Origin: an uncultured Eubacteriales bacterium
GTDB taxonomy: Bacteria > Bacillota_A > Clostridia > Oscillospirales > Acutalibacteraceae
DNA: 16,612 nt
Direction of reading: 5' to 3'
NCBI GenBank assembly: GCA_934454005.1
Contig: CAKSGI010000023.1
Span: 1 to 16,612, forward strand
Shown: piece after piece, positions 8,454 to 15,234 of the stretch
How the letters are laid out: each line of letters starts with the position of its first letter
Numbering within the stretch: the stretch's first letter is position 1
The notes under the pieces: generated by a model
Seen by the model: only the letters and a program-made list of their open reading frames with translations
Database searches by the model: none
What the model was told of the DNA's origin: nothing
Translations under genes and position numbers: made by a program

Positions 8454-9164
8454 TTACGCTATTTCTAGAGCAATCTTCATCATATCTGTAAAACCTGTCT
8501 GGCGTTCTTCTGATGATAGCGCTGTCCCTTTAAACGGACAGTCAGAAATAGTAAGAAGGCATAATGCTTCTTTTCCTAAATAAGCGGCATTCATATAAAG
8601 AGCAGCCGCTTCCATCTCTACTGCAAGAACACCCATTCCCTTCCATTTTAAAAGAGCTGTTTCATCAGCATCATAAAAAGTATCCGAAGACAAAATATTA
8701 CCTACTACTGTTTTTATACATTTTTCTTCTCCAGCCTTTACAGCCTTTGATACTAAATCATAACTTGCAATAGGGGCAAATGTCCCAGGTAGGTTATATT
8801 GAGATGCAAAATTCGAATTTGTACATGCTCCCATACCTACAACAACATCTTTAAGCTCAACTTTATCATTTAAGCTCCCTGCCGTACCTATCCGAATTAT
8901 CTTATCCACATCATAAAATTTAAATAATTCATAAGTATATATTCCCACAGATGGCATTCCCATTCCGCCACCCATGACCGATACTTCTTTACCTTTGTAA
9001 GTACCAGTAAATCCAAACATATTTCTTACAGTGTTAAAGCATTTAAAATCTTCTAGAAAATTCTCCGCTATAAACTTTGCTCTTAAAGGATCTCCTGGCA
9101 TTAATACCGTTTTAGCTATTTGTCCCTCTTTTGCTGCGTTATGCGGCGTAGGTATAATTCGCAT
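8454..9164 (-). CDS. deoD: Purine-nucleoside phosphorylase, DeoD type
   Basis: This 236-residue enzyme phosphorolyses purine (deoxy)ribonucleosides to free base and (deoxy)ribose-1-phosphate. The hexameric DeoD class is recognisable from TPHN, the phosphate-binding GDPLRAK (residues 24-30), GMGMPS, RIGTAGS and VEMEAAALY. The catalytic pair is present with the family spacing: D208 in TISDCPF and R221 in EERQTGF, 13 residues apart as in the Escherichia coli enzyme (D204/R217). AGGAGGAAG sits eight bases before the ATG. It lies between the YczE-like gene and the nucleoside receptor gene, so salvage and import are likely expressed together. Confidence 0.96.
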   Translation of the reverse strand: MRIIPTPHNAAKEGQIAKTVLMPGDPLRAKFIAENFLEDFKCFNTVRNMFGFTGTYKGKEVSVMGGGMGMPSVGIYTYELFKFYDVDKIIRIGTAGSLNDKVELKDVVVGMGACTNSNFASQYNLPGTFAPIASYDLVSKAVKAGEEKCIKTVVGNILSSDTFYDADETALLKWKGMGVLAVEMEAAALYMNAAYLGKEALCLLTISDCPFKGTALSSEERQTGFTDMMKIALEIA

Positions 9165-9206
9165 ATTGTCTTCCTCCTAATTCATTTCACAATTTGGTTT
9201 TTATAT

Positions 9207-9231
9207 TATTAAATAATTAAATTATTTATTA
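9207..9231. repeat. AT-only palindrome upstream of deoD
   Basis: A perfect 9-1-9 palindrome made only of A and T spans 9210-9228 (arms TAAATAATT and AATTATTTA). It extends by about two more paired bases on each side after one mismatch. It lies in the 73-base gap between the YczE-like gene and deoD. It could be an operator, but a palindrome of this size is near chance expectation in DNA this AT-rich. Confidence 0.3.
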
Positions 9232-9237
9232 ACTCTA

Positions 9238-9978
9238 TCAATCAAAAGCTTTTATGCCTAATTTCTTAAATAGTATTACAAATCTATTAATAATAGGTCC
9301 ACCTAAACAAGCTGCAACTATAGTAACAATACCAACCTCACCCCCAAACATCCATCCTAACAATAAAAACAAAATATCTAATATAATTTTCGATATTTTA
9401 AAAGGTATTTTGGTAAAATCACTAAATATCATAGCCAAGGCTGTAAATGGATCAAGTCCGATGTTTATTAATATAAATATCGATATTCCTAGAAAAAGTA
9501 ATAAACATGCGATCATACTAATAACAATCTGGAACATAAGTTCCTGTGTGTTTATCTTTGTACTAGAAATTAGATTTAAAATTATCTGCATACTATCCTG
9601 CGAGGCACCCCTAAAACCAAGCATATAATATAACTTTATTCCCAGACTAATAAATGTTCCTAATAAAAAGGTATATATCAGCGTTCCTATATTAACATAT
9701 TTTCTCTTTATTACTAAAACTAATATAAAAAGTACTATAGAAACTAAATAAGTAGCAATCGCTAAATCATTTGTATTATTTGCATGATTTATTTTAGATA
9801 TTAAATTTCTCACACCATCTAAAAATACAGATACGGGATCATTACCTAATCTAGCTAAATTATTAAAAGCAATTGCTGTTCCAATAAAAAATAGTGAAAT
9901 CAATGAAAAAATAAATTTAGAAAATAAAATACTTTTTTTTATTTTAAAAATGCTAAAATCAATTTTATTATCTTGCAT
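9238..9978 (-). CDS. YczE/YitT-like integral membrane protein
   Basis: This 246-residue protein has about five to six membrane segments (roughly residues 16-42, 70-91, 95-118, 147-172, 195-212 and 214-232). A motif is repeated in its two halves: GNDPVSVF at 45-52 and GLDPFTAL at 174-181. This pattern is typical of the YczE (YyaS/YitT-related) membrane family, whose biochemical role is unknown to me. Its ATG directly abuts the deoB stop codon with no base between them, and its GAGAGG ribosome binding site lies in the end of deoB, so the two genes are probably translationally coupled. The position inside a nucleoside operon suggests a link to transport or efflux of nucleoside products, but that is inference only. 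Confidence 0.75.
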   Translation of the reverse strand: MQDNKIDFSIFKIKKSILFSKFIFSLISLFFIGTAIAFNNLARLGNDPVSVFLDGVRNLISKINHANNTNDLAIATYLVSIVLFILVLVIKRKYVNIGTLIYTFLLGTFISLGIKLYYMLGFRGASQDSMQIILNLISSTKINTQELMFQIVISMIACLLLFLGISIFILINIGLDPFTALAMIFSDFTKIPFKISKIILDILFLLLGWMFGGEVGIVTIVAACLGGPIINRFVILFKKLGIKAFD

Positions 9979-11145
9979 TTAATATAGTACCTCTCTTAAA
10001 AAAGAGGTTCCCTTTGTTTTCTGCTCTACGCCAAAATACTCTAATATTGTTGCTGCTATATCAGAAAAACTCTCTCTTGTTCCTAAATTTGTGTTTGGTC
10101 TAACCTTATTTCCTATCATAACCATAGGTGTGTATTCTCTTGAATGATCTGTCGATTCAGTTGTTGGATCGCAACCATGATCTGCAGTTACTATTAAAAT
10201 GTCATCATCTTTTAAATTAGATATTAATTCTACTACTTGAGAATCAAACTTTGTTAAAGCTTTTGCATACCCTTCTGGATCATTCCTGTGCCCATAAAGC
10301 ATGTCAAAATCAACTAAATTCACAAAACAAAGTCCTTCAAAATTCTTTTTAGAGAATTCTATAGTTTTTATCATTCCATCATCGTTGTTTTTAGTCCTTA
10401 CAAATTCAGTAATCCCTTTACCTGCAAATATATCATTAATTTTTCCAACTGCCAGCACATCAAAATTATTATCAGATAATTGATCCAACATAGTAATTTT
10501 TGGCGGTCTAAGTGAATAATCATGTCTATTAGAGGTTCTTTTGTATTCTGGATATTCACCAACAAAAGGTCTTGCTATAACTCTACCAACACCTACATCA
10601 CCTGTTAGCATATCTCTTGCAATTTCACAGTATTTATACAATTGCTCTATAGGAACTACATCCTCGTGAGCCGCAATTTGAAAAACACTATCTGCCGATG
10701 TATAAACTATCAAAGAGCCTGTTTCAACATGTTCACGCCCATAATCCATAATGACTTGTGTCCCTGAATAAGGTTTATTACATAAAACTTTTCTATCGGT
10801 AAGTCTTTCAAATTTATCAATAATTTCTTTTGGAAATCCTTTTGGAAAAGTTGGTAACGGTTTTTCAGAAATAATCCCTGCAATTTCCCAATGTCCTATA
10901 GTGGTATCCTTGCCCTTTGACACCTCTGTCATTCTTGCAAAAGCACCTTTAGGAGAAACTGATTTATTATAACAGTTAACCCCATCTATATTGAAAAGTC
11001 CATAATCTCTCATGTTATTCATATTAAAGCCATCAACTTTAGAAACCGCAGATATTGTATTACTTCCTTTATCTCCATAATTTGCTGCATCAGGCATCTC
11101 GCCTATACCAAAGCTATCCAAAACAATCAAAAAGACCCTTTTCAT
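9979..11145 (-). CDS. deoB: Phosphopentomutase
   Basis: This 388-residue enzyme of the alkaline phosphatase superfamily interconverts (deoxy)ribose-1-phosphate and the 5-phosphate, linking the phosphorylases to DeoC and the pentose phosphate pathway. Metal ligands and the catalytic threonine are visible: D10 in VLDSFGIG, T81 in GKDTTIGHWE, the DFDMLYGH block, TADHGCDP and the TDHSREY histidine. The residue two after T81 is isoleucine, where the homologues I recall carry threonine. The active residue itself is kept. Length agrees with the family (388-394). The ATG at 11145 follows AAAGGAAG at a spacing of about seven. An extension to 11187 has no support. It appears to be the first gene of the deo block, after a 151-base gap. 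Confidence 0.96.
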   Translation of the reverse strand: MKRVFLIVLDSFGIGEMPDAANYGDKGSNTISAVSKVDGFNMNNMRDYGLFNIDGVNCYNKSVSPKGAFARMTEVSKGKDTTIGHWEIAGIISEKPLPTFPKGFPKEIIDKFERLTDRKVLCNKPYSGTQVIMDYGREHVETGSLIVYTSADSVFQIAAHEDVVPIEQLYKYCEIARDMLTGDVGVGRVIARPFVGEYPEYKRTSNRHDYSLRPPKITMLDQLSDNNFDVLAVGKINDIFAGKGITEFVRTKNNDDGMIKTIEFSKKNFEGLCFVNLVDFDMLYGHRNDPEGYAKALTKFDSQVVELISNLKDDDILIVTADHGCDPTTESTDHSREYTPMVMIGNKVRPNTNLGTRESFSDIAATILEYFGVEQKTKGTSFLREVLY

Positions 11146-11226
11146 CGAAAAACTTCCTTTCAACTCTATATATTTATAAAACATCAAACAAGGTTATAGC
11201 CAATAACTTTACCACAATATACTAAC

Positions 11227-11254
11227 ATACTATCAATGATAATTCAAATGACAA
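11227..11254 (-). promoter_or_regulatory. Candidate sigma-A promoter for the deo block
   Basis: TTGTCA (11249-11254) and TAGTAT (11227-11232) are 16 bases apart on the minus strand, giving a leader of about 75-80 bases before deoB. It is the best-looking pair in the 151-base gap. Read-through from the regulator gene is also possible, because no terminator is visible. Confidence 0.35.
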
Positions 11255-11283
11255 CTGGCATCTTTTAAGCACTTATATCAATT

Positions 11284-11293
11284 TTTGTACAAA
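11284..11293. promoter_or_regulatory. Ten-base palindrome downstream of the regulator gene
   Basis: TTTGTACAAA is a perfect palindrome four bases past the stop codon of the Crp/Fnr gene and about 30 bases upstream of the candidate deo promoter. It does not match the Crp (TGTGA/TCACA) or Fnr (TTGAT/ATCAA) consensus. It may be an operator or chance. Confidence 0.25.
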
Positions 11294-11296
11294 GTT

Positions 11297-12007
11297 CTAA
11301 CAATTTTCTTGTAACTTCTCACCTATACGTTTAAACTGATATTCATCAACCATAATCTTTCCGCAATTTATAGTTATTATGCCTAATTTTCTTAATTTCT
11401 CTATATGCCTATAAAGAGTCCTCAAACCTATATTAAGTTCTAAAGCCATGTTTTTTCTATCGATAAGTATTTTATAAGGAAGCCTATGGCCAATACAACT
11501 ATTATATATATAAATTAGTACAGATTCTTCATTAGTATTTGTTAATTCTTTGTAGTTTTTTTCATAACATCTATTATTCAAATACATCATATACTTAAGC
11601 ATTAGATTAGATATATTTTTGTTTTCAAAAACATTATCCTTAAACAGATATACCGGTATCTCAATAAAGTAACTAAGTTCAGCACAACTTACCGTTGATG
11701 AATAGCAATCTATATCATTCATGATCTCGCAAACACCAAACACTTGAGCACCTTCCATAGTGTCAACCACAACGCTTTTACCGTCTAATGTAAATTTTAT
11801 TATATGGCACTTTCCTTTAATCATTAGGCTTATCTTATTTATTTCAGTCCCAGAATTTAGATATTGTTCTCCTTTTTCAACTTTTTTCAGCTTCATTCCC
11901 TTTGTTAACAATGGTAAAAAAACATCCTCTATATTCTCTTGTAAAATATCTTTTCTAAATGCTAAATCCAATATATAATACAAATTATTTCCATCAGTTT
12001 TATGCAT
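11297..12007 (-). CDS. Crp/Fnr-family transcriptional regulator
   Basis: This 236-residue protein has an N-terminal cyclic-nucleotide-binding-type beta-roll (about residues 30-125), a dimer helix (about 130-150) and a C-terminal winged helix-turn-helix. The recognition region reads IGLRTLYRHIEKLRKLGII near 193-211. At the phosphate-binding turn, where Crp has E and RSA, it reads GVCEIMNDIDCYSSTV. The conserved arginine is therefore missing and cAMP binding is doubtful. No N-terminal Fnr-type cysteine cluster is present, yet four cysteines (67, 93, 101, 108) fall in the beta-roll. AAGGAGAG precedes the ATG at 12007. It lies 18 bases after the DUF368 gene and just upstream of the deo locus, which makes that locus a plausible target. 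The subfamily and ligand are unknown to me. Confidence 0.85.
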   Translation of the reverse strand: MHKTDGNNLYYILDLAFRKDILQENIEDVFLPLLTKGMKLKKVEKGEQYLNSGTEINKISLMIKGKCHIIKFTLDGKSVVVDTMEGAQVFGVCEIMNDIDCYSSTVSCAELSYFIEIPVYLFKDNVFENKNISNLMLKYMMYLNNRCYEKNYKELTNTNEESVLIYIYNSCIGHRLPYKILIDRKNMALELNIGLRTLYRHIEKLRKLGIITINCGKIMVDEYQFKRIGEKLQENC

Positions 12008-12025
12008 AGTCTCTCCTTGTTTTTA

Positions 12026-12838
12026 CTAGTCTGAACATCTTGATAACAAAAATATAACTCCAAATCCCGTTAAAAAAGTTAACATGCATGATAATATATC
12101 AAAACCTTTAGGCAACCCTGGAAAAATCTCCCTTAAGGAAAACAAAACAAATCCTATAATTAAAAGATATGTCCCTTTAGGATGGTTTTTCATTGCGGAC
12201 TCTAGAATTTTAGTAGATAATACAACACCCAACCCTATTCCTAAAACCAACATAAATAAAAACATTATCTCCATATTTTCTAAAGCTAATAATGTTGACT
12301 CATATATACCTAAAATTAAAAGCATATAAGACACACTTATCCCTGGTAACACTAAAGCAACTGATAAAATTATTCCAGCCAATATAATATAAATATATTC
12401 TATTATACCAGATTCTGGCGTTATAGTAAAAGCTCCTTTTGGTATTAATTCAACTACATATGCTATAAGTGCACCTAAAATAGGATAAATAATAATATCA
12501 AAGGAGAATTTTTTTAATTTTGCTTTCTTTAAAAGCAAAGGTATGCTACCAAGTATTGCACCTAAGAATAAATACATAGAAAAAAACGTATACTGATTTA
12601 CTATAAATAAAATAGTTTTTGAAAACAAAATGATTCCAATAACAGCTCCACCACATATTGTTAAAAGCGTCAATATATTATCCTTGATATCTTTAAAAAA
12701 TGTACTCACTGCTAATATTAGTTTATCATATACATTTAGTATAATAGCTATAGTACCACCACTAACTCCGGGTACAAGCATACACGCACCTATAAATATT
12801 CCTTTAAAAGTATCAACTATTAACGCTTTCCTTTTCAT
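12026..12838 (-). CDS. popT: DUF368 polyprenyl-phosphate transporter, PopT family
   Basis: This 270-residue polytopic membrane protein belongs to the DUF368 family. Members have been shown in other bacteria to act as undecaprenyl-phosphate translocases (PopT), recycling the lipid carrier of cell-wall synthesis across the membrane. The two halves carry related motifs: MLVPGVSGGTIAIIL at residues 20-34 and LVLPGISVSYMLLIL at 162-176. The second copy has PGISVS where I would expect PGISGS, so one glycine is lost. The start at 12838 is chosen because GGAGGT (12844-12849) is five bases upstream. An ATG at 12859 has no usable ribosome binding site. The regulator gene follows after 18 bases, so the two are probably co-transcribed. 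Confidence 0.85.
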   Translation of the reverse strand: MKRKALIVDTFKGIFIGACMLVPGVSGGTIAIILNVYDKLILAVSTFFKDIKDNILTLLTICGGAVIGIILFSKTILFIVNQYTFFSMYLFLGAILGSIPLLLKKAKLKKFSFDIIIYPILGALIAYVVELIPKGAFTITPESGIIEYIYIILAGIILSVALVLPGISVSYMLLILGIYESTLLALENMEIMFLFMLVLGIGLGVVLSTKILESAMKNHPKGTYLLIIGFVLFSLREIFPGLPKGFDILSCMLTFLTGFGVIFLLSRCSD

Positions 12839-12951
12839 TAAGTACCTCCGGGACTTCATTTCCTAGATATTAAAGATTATTAATATTTTAATTTATTTAT
12901 GCATATTTTTATGTAAAATTTATATAAATTAATTTTTTATTACTAAATTCA

Positions 12952-15189
12952 TAGCTTCATCTGAGCTTCATCTCTATTATCCGGTTTTATCAAAGCACCC
13001 GCAGCAGGTAAATTTTTTGTTCTATGTCTATGTTCATTTGGTATGCTACCATTTGTATATCTTTTTACATCTATTACTCTATGTCCTTTTTTTAACGTCA
13101 TAACTGCAACACCTTGATTATTTCTAGTAGTCTTTGCATTTATTGCGCCAGTATGCAAAATAAGCATTCTCCCAGAAGATGCTGTTATTAAAAACTCTTC
13201 ATCCTCTAAAATATAGTAAGCTTTTACAAGCGAAGATTTATCAGAATATGCTCCTAGCAATTTTTTTCTATTTGTTTTAGTATAATAAGATTTCATGTCA
13301 ACTTTTGATACTTTGCCATTTTCAAAAAAGAACAACATATACCCAGAATAATTTTTTGTATTCACCATGCATACTGCCAATTCATCATCATCCATAGATA
13401 GTTTAGCTGGTAAATAATCCCCCATTAAACTCGCCTTAGAATCTTGAAATTCATATGTTTTTGCCTTATAAACTTTAGATTTATTAGAAAAAAACAAAAG
13501 ATCTGAATTATTAGTAGTTTCGAATACCTTTTCTATTTTGTCTCCTTGTTTTAGTTTTTGTTCCCCACTCATTCTTAATGACTGTGGTGTAATCTTTTTA
13601 AAGTAGCTTTCTCTAGTAAAAAATAATGTAACTGGATAATCCGGAATATCTTCTTCTTCCTGATAATCATTAGACTTATCGTAATGAATTATCATTGTTT
13701 TTCTAGGTTTAGAATACTTCTTTGATACTTCTTCAAGTTCTGATATTATTATTGAATTTATTTTTTCTTTGCTATTAATAATCTCCTTTAAATTTAATAT
13801 ATCATTTTCTAATTGCTCTATTTCATTTGTCCTTTTAAGTATATATTCTCTATTAAGATGCCTCAATTTTATTTCTGCAACATATTCCGCCTGAATTTCA
13901 TCTATTCCAAAACCTATCATAAGATTAGGGATAACTTCAGATTCTTCGTCTGTTTTTCTTATTATTTCAACAGCCTTATCTATATCAAGCAATATCTTGG
14001 AAAGCCCTTTTAGCAGATGCAACTTGTCACTTTTTTTATTGAGATCAAAAACTGTACGCCTTTTTACACATTCTGATCTAAATGCAATCCATTCCTTTAA
14101 AAGCTCATTTACACCAAGAACTTTTGGAGTTCCCGCAATAAGAACATTAAAATTACAAGAAAATGTATCCTCCAGAGGAGTGATCTTAAATAGTTTTTGC
14201 ATTAATCTTTCAGGATCTGTTCCTCTTTTTAGATCTATAGTTATTTTTAAGCCATTAAGGCCTGTCTCATCTCTAATATCATTTATTTCTCTTATTTTCC
14301 CAGACTTAACTAAATCTATTACCTTTTCTATAATAGCTTCACTTGTAGTAGTTGGAGGAATATTGATAATATCTATACAATTTTCATTTTTATCATATGA
14401 ATATCTAGATCTAATTTTTATTGGACCTCTTCCCGTTTTATAAATAGTTTCCATAGATTTTTTATCATATAAAAGCTGACCTCCACCTATAAAGTCTGGA
14501 GCCAATAGCGTTGTACTCAAATCATGTTCGGGATTCTTCATAAGTTCAATTGTTGTTTGACAAACCTCTTTTAAATTAAATGGACATATCGAACTCGCCA
14601 TTCCCACAGCGATACCAGTATTAGCATTTACAAGTATAGACGGAAACGTTGCGGGCAACAACGATGGTTCCTTAAGAGTGTTATCATAATTGTCTACAAA
14701 TTCGACTGTATCTTTATCTATATCTCTAAACAGTTCCTTACAAATATCATCTAGTTTAGCCTCTGTATACCTAGACGCTGCCCAAGCCATATCTCTAGAA
14801 TAAAATTTACCAAAGTTCCCCTTGGAATCAACATAAGGATGCAAAAGTGCTTCATAACCTCTACTTAATCTTACCATAGTATCATATATAGCACTATCAC
14901 CATGTGGATTTAGTTTCATAGTTTGCCCTACTATATTTGCTGACTTTGTTCTTGCAGATGTCAAAAGTCCCATTTTATACATAGTAAAAAGAAGCTTTCT
15001 ATGCGATGGTTTAAATCCATCAATTTCTGGTATTGCTCTAGACATTATAACACTCATCGCATAAGGCATGTAATTCTTTTCTATAGTACTTACTATTTTT
15101 TGTTCAACTACTTCTCCTGCGCCCTCAATATATCCCTTTTTATTAAAATTATCATTTAAATTATTTACTTTTTTTCTCCTTGGAGACAT
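12952..15189 (-). CDS. parC: Diverged type II topoisomerase subunit A, ParC/GyrA-like
   Basis: This 746-residue subunit (stop codon at 12949-12951) cuts and rejoins DNA in a type II topoisomerase. The catalytic tyrosine is Y141 in AASRYTEAKL, with the neighbouring arginine R140. NPHGDSAIYDT (94-104) is the quinolone-resistance region with serine at the GyrA S83 position and D103 at the D87 position. A coiled coil spans about 440-490, and a beta-pinwheel domain follows from about 525. The GyrA box QRRGGRG is absent: the corresponding stretch (542-550) reads GEQKLKQGD. This argues for a Topo IV-like or non-supercoiling enzyme. The ATG at 15189 has GGAG nine bases upstream. The frame runs on to a TTG at 15198 without support. 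It follows the B subunit by 45 bases. Confidence 0.88.
13540..13566 (-). other. Codons at the GyrA-box position, box lost
   Basis: Codons 542-550 of the A subunit occupy the position of the gyrase-specific GyrA box. The flanks YFKKI and LLFFSNKSKVY align with standard blade 1. The arginine- and glycine-rich heptapeptide needed for DNA wrapping is not present. Confidence 0.7.
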
Positions 15190-15234
15190 TATTATCAACT
15201 CCGAAATTATTATAATTCTGCTACATATGCATCA

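Noticed and set aside
10897..10905. Loss of the phosphopentomutase catalytic threonine
   Set aside because: The substitution to isoleucine is two residues after the threonine that is phosphorylated in the family. The catalytic T81 itself is present.
12917..12930. Fourteen-base AT palindrome after the topoisomerase A gene as a terminator
   Set aside because: The stem is only A-T pairs and no U-tract follows it on the coding strand.
13997..14443. Plus-strand open frame of 148 codons opposite the topoisomerase A gene
   Set aside because: It lies entirely antisense to a well-conserved coding region, has no recognisable family, and its composition is what the other strand of an AT-rich gene gives. 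The other plus-strand frames (for example 740-1099 and 9254-9628) were dropped for the same reason.
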